A stretch of 64,000 bases of DNA from Nocardioides sp. NBC_00368 (lineage in GTDB: Bacteria > Actinomycetota > Actinomycetes > Propionibacteriales > Nocardioidaceae), in NCBI RefSeq assembly GCF_036090055.1, contig NZ_CP107970.1:4857001-4921000 (forward strand), in the 5' to 3' direction. Position 1 is the first letter of the stretch. Every line of letters starts with the position of its first letter. Of the stretch, positions 25,799-33,608 are shown piece by piece. A model generated the notes under the pieces. It ran no database searches. It was not told the origin of the DNA and saw nothing but the letters and a program-made list of their open reading frames with translations. A program made the position numbers and the translations under genes.

Positions 25799-28035
25799 AG
25801 AAGCACCAGGCCGTCGACGGCCTCCTCCTCTTCCTGCTCGGCACCATCGCCTTCCTCGGGTTCGACGACACCTACGCCGGCTGGACCTACCTCGTCGCCG
25901 GTGTCGCGGGGCTCCTGCTCGGGATCCTCATCGCCTTCGTCGGTCGCGGCCAGCCGGTGGTCGTGCTGGCCGTCGGGCTCCTGGCCGCCTTCTTCGTGCT
26001 CGGTGGCGCGGTCGCGCTGCACGGCATCGGCGACCTCTCCTTCCTCCCGGTCCCGGACACGATCGGCACCCTCGCCGACAACTCCGTGCACGGCTGGAAG
26101 CGGCTGCTGACCACGCTCCCGCCGGTCGACGGCGGGGCGCTGCTGACGATCCCCTACATCCTCGGCCTGGTCGCCGGCTGTGTCGGCTTCGCGCTCGCCG
26201 TGCGGGTCAAGGCGGCGCTGCCGCCGGTGCTCGTCGCGTTCGCGCTGATGGCCGGGGTGATCCTGCTCGGCGTTCAGGACCCGTCCAAGACCGCCCTGCT
26301 CGGCGCGCTCTTCGGGGCGATCGCGATCACCTGGCTCTGCATCCGCGGCATGCGGGCCCGTGCCCTCGCCGCAGGCGGTGGCCGTCGGCTCTCGCGGACC
26401 GCGATCGGCGCCGCACTGTGCCTCGGCGCAGCCGGGCTGGCCTTCCTCGGCGGGCCGCTGCTGCCGGGTCTCGCGCCCGAGCGCACCGTGCTGCGCGGCG
26501 AGATCGAGCCGCCCTTCAACGTCGGGCAGTACCCCTCGCCCCTGGCCGGCTTCCGGGTCTACACCAAGGGCTACCAGACCCCGGAGGACGACCGCCGGCT
26601 CTACGAGAAGGAGCTGTTCACCGTCTCGGGCCTGCCCGAGGGGACGCGCGTCCGGGTCGCCGCGATGGATTCCTACGACGGCACCGTCTGGCGCGCGGCC
26701 AACGACTCCGGCGAGACCGAGGGCCCCGACGACACCTTCCAGAAGATCAGCTCGACCCTGCGCAACCCGCTCGCCGACGGCAAGCAGGTGCGCGGGACGA
26801 TCACGATCGGGGAGGACTTCGGCGGCGTCTGGGTGCCTCTGCCGACCGCGCTCACCCACATCTCCTTCGACGGCCCCGACTCAGACTCGTTCCGCTACAA
26901 CCTGGCCACGTCGACCGGTGTGCTGCCGTCCGCGCTGAAGCCGGGCGACTCCTACTCCTTCACCGCCTCGGTGGATGACGAGAAGGTGAGCAAGAAGAGC
27001 GAGCCGTGGTCGGGCGGATCGCCGATCGGCGACGAGGCGGCCCAGTTCCAGGCGCTCGCGGCCGAGTACGCCGGTGGAGGTGACTCGCCGATCACCAACG
27101 CGCTGGCGGTGGCGGAGAAGCTCAAGGCGGAGGGCACCTACACCGACGGCGAGCCGCCCAACCAGCAGTACCCTGCCGGCCACTCGCTGCGTCGTCTCGC
27201 CGACTTCACCGCCAAGGGCGGCCAGCTCGCCGGCAACGACGAGCAGTACGCCGCTCTGATGGCCGTCCTGGCCAACCAGGTCGGTGTGCCGGCCCGGGTG
27301 GTCCTGGGCGCGGTCGTCGGCTCCGACGGCGTCGTCCAGGGCAAGGACATGCACGCCTGGGTCGAGCTGCGGATGTCGGACGGGTCCTGGGCGACCCTGG
27401 ACTGGTCCGAGTTCATGAACACCGAGAAGCCGCCCGAGCAGAACGCCCCTCAGCCCGAGGAGCTCGTCACCGGCAAGGTGGTCCCGCCGCCGGCGCCGGT
27501 GCGCCCGCCCGCGACCTCCGGCGACCCGCTGGACGAGTCGGTGAACCAGAAGGCCAACTCGCGTCCCGACGGGTTCACGCTGCCGGGATGGCTGATCGCC
27601 GTCTTCACGTACGTCGGTATCCCGCTGTTGCTCATCGCGGCCGTGTGCGGGGCGATCATCGGCGCCAAGATCTGGCGCCGACATCGCCGGCGCACGCGCG
27701 GCACCCCGGTCGCCCGTCTCTCCGGTGGCTGGCGAGAGACCATCGACCATGCCCGTGACTTCGGGGTGGGGGTGCCGGTCGGGGCGACCCGCCGTGAGCA
27801 GGCGTCCGTGCTGGCCACCTCGCCGGGCCTGGACGGTGCGCCGGGGCTGGCGCTGCTCACCGACAACACCATGTTCGGCGAGGCCGGACCGGACGATGCC
27901 GAGGTGGCCGCGTTCTGGGAGCAGGTCGGGACGCTTCGCTCCTCGGTCTCCGAGTCGCGCACCAGGTGGCAGCGCATCCGGGCCGCGATCAACCCGCTCT
28001 CGTTGTTGCCCGCTCGGCTGTGGCGCAAGCGCTGA
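25795..28035 (+). CDS. Transglutaminase-like membrane protein lacking the catalytic Cys
   Basis: 746 residues. About six hydrophobic segments in the first 220 residues precede an extracellular transglutaminase-core domain (about 425-540), then a Pro-rich stretch, another transmembrane helix (about 596-625) and a cytoplasmic C-terminal domain. This is the DUF3488/transglutaminase layout. In the core, the motif normally reading GxC(E/Q)x(F/Y)A is GNDEQYA, so residue 482 is Asp where the nucleophilic Cys should be. His520 (MHAWVE) and Asp536 (TLDWSEF) of the triad remain. The protein is therefore probably not a Cys transglutaminase or protease; it may bind substrate or use different chemistry. 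It ends the operon with the surface protein, MoxR and DUF58 genes. Confidence 0.88.
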   Translation: MKKHQAVDGLLLFLLGTIAFLGFDDTYAGWTYLVAGVAGLLLGILIAFVGRGQPVVVLAVGLLAAFFVLGGAVALHGIGDLSFLPVPDTIGTLADNSVHGWKRLLTTLPPVDGGALLTIPYILGLVAGCVGFALAVRVKAALPPVLVAFALMAGVILLGVQDPSKTALLGALFGAIAITWLCIRGMRARALAAGGGRRLSRTAIGAALCLGAAGLAFLGGPLLPGLAPERTVLRGEIEPPFNVGQYPSPLAGFRVYTKGYQTPEDDRRLYEKELFTVSGLPEGTRVRVAAMDSYDGTVWRAANDSGETEGPDDTFQKISSTLRNPLADGKQVRGTITIGEDFGGVWVPLPTALTHISFDGPDSDSFRYNLATSTGVLPSALKPGDSYSFTASVDDEKVSKKSEPWSGGSPIGDEAAQFQALAAEYAGGGDSPITNALAVAEKLKAEGTYTDGEPPNQQYPAGHSLRRLADFTAKGGQLAGNDEQYAALMAVLANQVGVPARVVLGAVVGSDGVVQGKDMHAWVELRMSDGSWATLDWSEFMNTEKPPEQNAPQPEELVTGKVVPPPAPVRPPATSGDPLDESVNQKANSRPDGFTLPGWLIAVFTYVGIPLLLIAAVCGAIIGAKIWRRHRRRTRGTPVARLSGGWRETIDHARDFGVGVPVGATRREQASVLATSPGLDGAPGLALLTDNTMFGEAGPDDAEVAAFWEQVGTLRSSVSESRTRWQRIRAAINPLSLLPARLWRKR

Positions 28036-28051
28036 TCCTCGACGTCGGTGC

Positions 28052-29599
28052 TCAGGTCGGGTCGAGGTCGACCCCGCTCCGGTCCGTCGTCGACGGTCGT
28101 ACGAGCGGCCTGACGGCGGGACCGTCGAGAACGGAGCCGTCGGGGGAGAACCGGGAGCCATGGCAGGTGCAGTCCCAGCTGGTCTCGGCGGCGTTCCAGT
28201 GCAACGGACAGCCGAGATGGCTGCACCTGGCACTCACGGTGTGCACCGCGCCCACCGGGTCGCGGTAGCCGCCGACCGTGTGGCCGCCGACATCGACGAG
28301 TCCGCCTTCGCCCGGCCGCAGGTCGGAGAGCGAGCGGACCTCGGGGTCGTGGCGACGGCCTGCGATGAGCTCCTGGCCGACCTTCAGATTGTCCTTGATG
28401 AGTCGGGCGACGGCCCGGGCGTCGCCGATTCGGGCGGCGTCGAAGACGGGCAGCCACGGATTGTCGGTGCCGGCAAGAAGATCGGCCAGCATCATCGCGG
28501 CCGCGGTCCCGCTGCTCAGGCCCCACTTCTGGAAGCCGGTGGCCACGAGAACCAGTTCGTTCCCCGGCGAGCGGCCGACGTACGGCACTCGGTCCGGGGT
28601 GGTGTAGTCCTGGGCCGACCAGCGGTAGTCGATCGCCTCGACGTCGAAGGTGGCCCGGGCCCAGATCTCGAGGTCCGCGTACATCGCCTGGGTGTCGGGC
28701 TCGGCACCGGTCTCGTGGCCGTTGCCGACCACGATCAGGCCGTTCGGGCCGGGGTCCAGCCACGGCCGTGTCGAGTAGGTGGGCGCGTCGAGACCGATCG
28801 CCATGCTGGTCGGTGCCGGGCCGCGTAGGCGGGCAGCCAACCCGTAGGAGCGGGACGGCCTCGTCCGCGCGAAGAATCCGCCGAGCAGTCCGGGCGGCAG
28901 CAGCGTGGCGACGACGACCTGTTTCGCCACCACGGTCGCGGCGGACGTGGCGAGCTCGACGGTTCGGTCGCGCTGCTCGTCGATGGCCGTGACCCGGGCA
29001 TCCTCGAATATCAGTCCTCCGGCCGCGGTGAACGCGGCGGCGAGACCCGCCATGTACCTGCCGGGATGGAAGTGGAGCTGGTTGTCGAACACGACCGCGG
29101 CCTCGACATCGAAAGGCAGATCGGTGCGGTCGGTCACCCGTGCCGGCAGTCCGAGTCGAGCAGCTGCCTCGGCCTCGTCCTCGATCCGGGATCGTTGTTC
29201 CGGCGACCGGGTGTAGGCCACCGCCGGAGCGCGGGTGAGGTCACATCCGATCTCCAGCTCCGAGACGAGGTCGGCGACCTTCTCCACCCCTGCCCGCATC
29301 GCGTCGGCGTACCGGCGAGCGCTGTCGTCGCCGAGCCGTTTGACCAGGTCGGCGTAGATCAGGCCATGCTGTGCGGTCACCTTCCCGGTGGTGTATCCCG
29401 TGGTGCCGTCACCCACGGTCGCCGCCTCCAGCACGGCGACCTGCATGCCGCGCCGCTGGGCGAGCAGCGCGGTCGTCAGACCGACGATGCCACCACCCAC
29501 CACCGCGACGTCGACCGAGAGGTCGGCGTCGCGACTGGTGTCCAGGCTGGCGAAGCCGGGCCTCTCGGCCGTGGCCAGCCACACGCTGTTGTGCTCCAT
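28052..29599 (-). CDS. FAD-dependent oxidoreductase with C-terminal Rieske [2Fe-2S] domain
   Basis: 515 residues from the ATG at 29599, which has GAGAGGAC upstream; in-frame codons before it are unlikely to be translated. The N-terminal DAO-type FAD domain has the dinucleotide loop VAVVGGGIVGLTTALLAQR and the GRSPGNELVLVATGFQKWG segment near the C-terminal FAD contact. The last 100 residues are a Rieske domain with CSHLGCPLHW and CTCHGSRF, the two Cys and two His ligands. The fusion occurs in bacterial gamma-glutamylputrescine-oxidase-like proteins of unknown substrate. It ends 16 bp from the convergent transglutaminase-like gene. Confidence 0.9.
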   Translation of the reverse strand: MEHNSVWLATAERPGFASLDTSRDADLSVDVAVVGGGIVGLTTALLAQRRGMQVAVLEAATVGDGTTGYTTGKVTAQHGLIYADLVKRLGDDSARRYADAMRAGVEKVADLVSELEIGCDLTRAPAVAYTRSPEQRSRIEDEAEAAARLGLPARVTDRTDLPFDVEAAVVFDNQLHFHPGRYMAGLAAAFTAAGGLIFEDARVTAIDEQRDRTVELATSAATVVAKQVVVATLLPPGLLGGFFARTRPSRSYGLAARLRGPAPTSMAIGLDAPTYSTRPWLDPGPNGLIVVGNGHETGAEPDTQAMYADLEIWARATFDVEAIDYRWSAQDYTTPDRVPYVGRSPGNELVLVATGFQKWGLSSGTAAAMMLADLLAGTDNPWLPVFDAARIGDARAVARLIKDNLKVGQELIAGRRHDPEVRSLSDLRPGEGGLVDVGGHTVGGYRDPVGAVHTVSARCSHLGCPLHWNAAETSWDCTCHGSRFSPDGSVLDGPAVRPLVRPSTTDRSGVDLDPT

Positions 29600-29661
29600 C
29601 AGGTACGTCCTCTCCGTCGACGTCCGGGTGGAGCCGCGAGCGTCTCCCCGGAACCGTTCGG

Positions 29662-30123
29662 TCAGGGTGCGATGTGGCTCCCGGAGTGCGGCGTACGTCC
29701 CAGTGCCAATCCGAGCACGACCATGCCGGCACCGAGGATCAGGTGGAGCCAGTTGTCGGCATCGTTGATCGGCACGAAGTTCGCGGCGCTCTGGTGGTCG
29801 ATGGCCAGGCCGTAGATCCACAGGACCAGGTAGACCGCGCCGCCGCCGATCAGAAAGCCGCGGGCTCCGTTCCAGGTCCTGGCGAGCAGGAGGCCGGCGA
29901 CTCCGAACAGCAGATGCACGATGTTGTGCAGGATCGACACCTGGAAGATGCCGAGGAGCTGGGCTTCGGACTCGTGGCCGGCGAAGGTCATCGAGTCGTA
30001 GTCGGTGGTGACACCGGGGATGAACCCGAGCACTCCGACGAGCAGAAAGGTGCCGCCCACGACCGTCGCGGCCGTCTGCAGCGGCGTCGCGGTCATGGAC
30101 CGATAGTCAGATATGTCAGTCAT
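29662..30123 (-). CDS. DUF4383-type small membrane protein
   Basis: 153 residues from the ATG at 30123; an ATG at 30096 is equally possible and neither has a good SD. Four hydrophobic helices are visible (VVGGTFLLVGVLGFI, NIVHLLFGVAGLLLA, FLIGGGAVYLVLWIYGLA, WLHLILGAGMVVLGLAL). The TDYDSMTFAGHESEAQLLGIFQVSILHNIVH region is typical of the DUF4383 family of actinobacterial membrane proteins, whose function is unknown. It lies 62 bp upstream of the Rieske oxidoreductase on the same strand and may be cotranscribed with it. Confidence 0.8.
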   Translation of the reverse strand: MTDISDYRSMTATPLQTAATVVGGTFLLVGVLGFIPGVTTDYDSMTFAGHESEAQLLGIFQVSILHNIVHLLFGVAGLLLARTWNGARGFLIGGGAVYLVLWIYGLAIDHQSAANFVPINDADNWLHLILGAGMVVLGLALGRTPHSGSHIAP

Positions 30124-30202
30124 CCCTCGGCGGTACCCCGATGGTGAGATCCCTATGCCGATGAGCCCGGCAAAGCGGAAGGTTTGCGTCCGGAACCGGG
30201 CC

Positions 30203-30208
30203 TAGCCT
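30203..30208 (+). promoter_or_regulatory. -10 box for leaderless DinB transcript
   Basis: TAGCCT lies exactly 7 nt before the ATG at 30216, and no Shine-Dalgarno is present. Transcription would start at or next to the start codon. Confidence 0.5.
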
Positions 30209-30215
30209 CAGCCGC

Positions 30216-30767
30216 ATGACGACCATCGACACCACCCGGCCGGTCGAGATGACGCCGGTCATGGACGAGACCGGGACGTTGCTCAGCACGCTCGACAGGA
30301 TTCGGCGTACGTTCGCCTGGAAGTGTGGAGGACTGACCGACGAGCAGCTGCGCCAGCGGCTGGAGCCCTCGAGGATCACGCTCGGCTGGCTCCTCAAGCA
30401 CCTCGCGTTCTGCGAGGACCACTACTTCACCGCGGTCCTCGCCGAGAGCGGCTACCCGGAGGTCTGGGCACCGTACGGTCCGGGGGAGGAGGGCTGGGAC
30501 TGGAAGACCGAGGCCGAGGACACGGCGGACGGGCTGATGGCCCTCTGGGAGGGCGCGGTCGCCAGATCGCGTCGCTCGATCGCCGTAGCCCTCGACCGGG
30601 ACGGGATGGACACGCTCGCCACCAACGCCGAGTGGGGCATCGAGGCCAACGCCCGTCGCTACATCGCCGACATGATCGAGGAGTACGCCCGCCACACCGG
30701 CCATGCCGACCTCATCCGCGAGTCCATCGACGGTCTCGTCGGCGAGGACCCGAGGGACGCCGAGTGA
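30216..30767 (+). CDS. DinB-family (DUF664) protein, possible thiol-dependent transferase
   Basis: 183 residues. The four-helix DinB fold is suggested by TLLSTLDRIRRTFAWKCGGLTDEQLRQ, LGWLLKHLAFCEDHYF (first metal His) and YIADMIEEYARHTGHADLIRE (two further His). The last segment is diagnostic for the DUF664 branch found in actinobacteria. Related proteins include mycothiol-dependent S-transferases, so a detoxification role is plausible but unproven. It is followed after one base by a VOC-family gene, probably on the same transcript. Confidence 0.85.
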   Translation: MTTIDTTRPVEMTPVMDETGTLLSTLDRIRRTFAWKCGGLTDEQLRQRLEPSRITLGWLLKHLAFCEDHYFTAVLAESGYPEVWAPYGPGEEGWDWKTEAEDTADGLMALWEGAVARSRRSIAVALDRDGMDTLATNAEWGIEANARRYIADMIEEYARHTGHADLIRESIDGLVGEDPRDAE

Positions 30768-30768
30768 C

Positions 30769-31164
30769 ATGGCGGGGATCCGCGGTGTCACCGGATGGAT
30801 CGGCGTCAACCTCGCCTGCACCGACCCGCCCACACTCGCCAGGTTCTATGCAGACCTGTTCGGCTGGGAGATCAGCAGCTCCGAGCCGGCGTGCGTCACG
30901 GTCCTCATCCGTGACCCGTCGGGCAACGGCACCCACAGCAACCTCGCCTTCGAGCTCGACCGCCACTACCGCCGGCCGGTCTGGCCGAGCGAGCCCGATG
31001 CGCAGCAGCAGATGGTCCATCTGGACATCGGCGTCACGGATCTCGCGCCGGCGGTCGAGGACGCCGTCGGCCTGGGCGCGCAGGTCGCGGACTTCCAGCC
31101 CCAGGACGACGTACGCGTCATGCTCGACCCCGAGGGTCATCCCTTCTGTCTCTACCTCGACTAG
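30769..31164 (+). CDS. VOC-family (glyoxalase/bleomycin-resistance-like) protein
   Basis: 131 residues from the ATG just after the DinB stop. Two beta-alpha-beta-beta-beta half-modules are visible: VNLACTDPPTLARFYADLFGW and MVHLDIGVTDLAPAVEDAVGLGA, ending VMLDPEGHPFCLYLD, the usual close of VOC proteins. Metal-ligand positions are not certain. Paired with a DinB protein it may modify or bind a small toxic compound; the substrate is unknown. Its TAG overlaps the TAG of the convergent PucR gene in a shared CTAG. Confidence 0.85.
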   Translation: MAGIRGVTGWIGVNLACTDPPTLARFYADLFGWEISSSEPACVTVLIRDPSGNGTHSNLAFELDRHYRRPVWPSEPDAQQQMVHLDIGVTDLAPAVEDAVGLGAQVADFQPQDDVRVMLDPEGHPFCLYLD

Positions 31165-32342
31165 CCCAACGCCACCGTGAGGGCCAGGATCGTCGCGGGG
31201 TCGTCGAGCCGGTCCCCGTACACATCGCGTAGCTGTCCGATCCGGTAGCGGACGGTCTGGGGGTGGATGAAGAGGTCGGCGGCGACCTCGTCGCGCCGGC
31301 CCTGGTGCAGGAGCCAGGAGCGGAGGGTCTCGGTGAGCTTCTCGGCGGTGGCGGGGCGCAGCTCGGCCAGGGGAGCGAGGACCTGGGCGCGAAGGTCCTC
31401 ACGGGCGTCGGCGTCGGCGGAGAGGACGAGCTCGACGAGGTGCTGCTCGGTGTCGGAGCCGAGGCCGGCGAAGTGGGCACGGCGGGCACGCTCGTAGGAG
31501 ATCCGGGCCTCGCGCCAGGGCTTGGCCGGACCCACGACCGATCGGCGGCCCTCCAGCGCCTTCATCAGGGCCCGGCGTCGGCGACCGTGGGCGTCGGGGA
31601 CGAGCAGCAGGGTGTGGTCGTCGAGGTCCTGCAGGTCGTCGTGCTCCAGGGTGGCCTGGTTGACCTTGGCGAGGATGGTGCCGACCTGGGAGTTGGGGAC
31701 GAGCACCGCGGTCAGCGTGCTCGGCGGGGTCCACTCCGCCCGCACTGCCGCGTCGTCGAGCTCCTCCGGCGTCGCCTCGGCAAGCAGCTTGCGGGCCAGC
31801 CGCTCCCTCAGCTGTCGTTGTACGCGTCCTGTGGTGGCACGTTCGTCGGCGTGCCCGGCCGCGGAGGCCTCCGAGATCTCGTCGATCCAGGCGAAGACCA
31901 GCGCCGAGAACTCCACCAGCATCGCCGGGGCCATGCCGCCCTCGACGGCCTTGCCGGCGAGCTCTCGCCAGGCGACCCGGGCGCCGATGCGGTAGGCGGC
32001 CAGCAGGGCCTCCATCGTGCGTCCGCTCCTGGCCTCGCCACGACCCAGGTCGTAGGCGCCCTGCAGCGCCGGCGGGGTCGCTGCCGACACGTCCGCGGGC
32101 AGGCCGCTTCCGGAGGCGAGCGAGAGGAAGCCGCCCAGCGCCACGCCCACCGCGGTGCGGATGGTCTCGCCCATGTGCCCGGAGAGCGCGTCCTGGTACG
32201 GCGGCACCTCGGCGATGATCGCGGAGACGACGTCCTCACCGACCTGGGGGAGCACCGCGCGGATCGCGGCGACGATCTCGGGCGTCAGGTGGACGTCATA
32301 GGAGGAAAGTGAGGGGATCTCTCGGGAACTTTTGTTCGTCAC
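31161..32342 (-). CDS. PucR/CdaR-type helix-turn-helix transcriptional regulator
   Basis: 393 residues from a GTG. The C-terminal HTH_30 domain is plain: LTETLRSWLLHQGRRDEVAADLF, then IHPQTVRYRIGQLRDVYGDRLDDP. A GGDEF-like central domain precedes it, and the N-terminal half is a helical sensor region. It is divergent, 63 bp apart, from a ferredoxin reductase and a fatty acid desaturase, so it is the likely regulator of membrane-lipid desaturation here. The ligand is not known. Confidence 0.88.
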   Translation of the reverse strand: MTNKSSREIPSLSSYDVHLTPEIVAAIRAVLPQVGEDVVSAIIAEVPPYQDALSGHMGETIRTAVGVALGGFLSLASGSGLPADVSAATPPALQGAYDLGRGEARSGRTMEALLAAYRIGARVAWRELAGKAVEGGMAPAMLVEFSALVFAWIDEISEASAAGHADERATTGRVQRQLRERLARKLLAEATPEELDDAAVRAEWTPPSTLTAVLVPNSQVGTILAKVNQATLEHDDLQDLDDHTLLLVPDAHGRRRRALMKALEGRRSVVGPAKPWREARISYERARRAHFAGLGSDTEQHLVELVLSADADAREDLRAQVLAPLAELRPATAEKLTETLRSWLLHQGRRDEVAADLFIHPQTVRYRIGQLRDVYGDRLDDPATILALTVALG

Positions 32343-32405
32343 GTATAAATCCGCCTATCAGATTCACGTCGCTGACACAGGAGTTTACCTCGCACAAATA
32401 GCACC

Positions 32406-33575
32406 ATGGAATACATGGTTGAGATGTCCACGTCCCCCGCCCTGTTCGCCCCGGGCGAGGCCAGGCGCCCCGCATGGCGGGAGCGGTTCTCGCGCAAGGC
32501 GTGGGAGGTCGCCGAGACGATCGCCACGCCCCTGGCGCCGGCCGACTACCTCGACATGTTCAACCCGCTGCGACCAGGCGCTGACCTGCGCGGACGCATC
32601 GTCAAGGTCACCCCGGAGACCGCCGACGCGGCCACCATCGAGATCAAGCCCGGCGCCGACTGGGCGGGCCACACGCCCGGTCAGTACGTCCGCGTGGGCG
32701 TCGACGTCAACGGCGTACGCCACTGGCGGGCCTACTCGCTGACCCACGGCCCTCGCAAGGACGGCCTCATCTCGATCACCGTCAAGGCCGTCCCCGACGG
32801 CAAGGTCTCCAATCACCTGGTGCGCCGCCTGCGCCCGGGCAAGATCGTCCACCTCGAGCAGGCGGCCGGCGACTTCGTGCTGCCCAGCGACCTGCGCGGC
32901 CACAAGTTCCTGATGGTCACCGCCGGCTCCGGCGTGACCCCGGTCATCGGGATGCTGCGCAACCTCTTCCCGGTCACCGACGAGGGCGTGGTCGAGCACC
33001 AGCGCCTCGACGTCACCGTCGTCCACGTCGCCCCGAGCCGTCCCGACTCGATCTTCATCCGCAACCTCGAGTCCCTCCACGAGGCCGGCGCGATCCGCCT
33101 CGTCACCCGCTACACCGGCTCCGAGGGCCGCCTCGACATCGATACCCTCACCGAGCTCGTGCCCGACCTGAAGGAGCGGAAGGCCTACGCCTGCGGTCCG
33201 GCCGGGCTCCTCGACAACCTCCAGGCCTGGTACGACGCCGAGGGCCTGCCGCTCCAGACCGAGCAGTTCCGGCTGGCCACGGTCGTCACCGGCGAGGGTG
33301 GCACGCTCACCTTCACCGGCAAGACCGTCGAAGCACCTGGTGACAAGCCGATCCTCGACGCCGCCGAAGAGGCCGGCGTCCTCATGCCGAGCGGCTGCCG
33401 TATGGGCATCTGCTTCGGCTGTGTGCTCCCGATGAAGGAGGGCGCCGTCCGCGACCTCCGCAACGGCGAGCTCACCGTCGCCCGCCCGGGTGAGACCGGC
33501 CCCGAAGGGGTACCGATCCAGACCTGCATCTCCGCCGCCGCCGGCGAGTGCGTCATCGACCACCCCGCCTCCTGA
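32406..33575 (+). CDS. Ferredoxin reductase with C-terminal [2Fe-2S] domain (desaturase electron donor)
   Basis: 389 residues. The FAD-binding domain (GQYVRVGVDVNGVRHWRAYSL), NAD(P)-binding domain (MVTAGSGVTPVIGMLR, AYACGPAGLLD) and plant-type ferredoxin (SGCRMGICFGC, with the fourth ligand in QTCIS) come in that order. It passes electrons from NAD(P)H through FAD to its own 2Fe-2S cluster. The next gene is a di-iron fatty acid desaturase, the same pairing as Rv3230c-DesA3 in mycobacteria, so it is that enzyme's donor. The ATG at 32406 has no clear SD; an ATG five codons later (MVEMSTSP) after MEY is also possible. Confidence 0.93.
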   Translation: MEYMVEMSTSPALFAPGEARRPAWRERFSRKAWEVAETIATPLAPADYLDMFNPLRPGADLRGRIVKVTPETADAATIEIKPGADWAGHTPGQYVRVGVDVNGVRHWRAYSLTHGPRKDGLISITVKAVPDGKVSNHLVRRLRPGKIVHLEQAAGDFVLPSDLRGHKFLMVTAGSGVTPVIGMLRNLFPVTDEGVVEHQRLDVTVVHVAPSRPDSIFIRNLESLHEAGAIRLVTRYTGSEGRLDIDTLTELVPDLKERKAYACGPAGLLDNLQAWYDAEGLPLQTEQFRLATVVTGEGGTLTFTGKTVEAPGDKPILDAAEEAGVLMPSGCRMGICFGCVLPMKEGAVRDLRNGELTVARPGETGPEGVPIQTCISAAAGECVIDHPAS

Positions 33576-33608
33576 GCATCCCCCCACACGACGAGAAGTG
33601 AGACAGCC

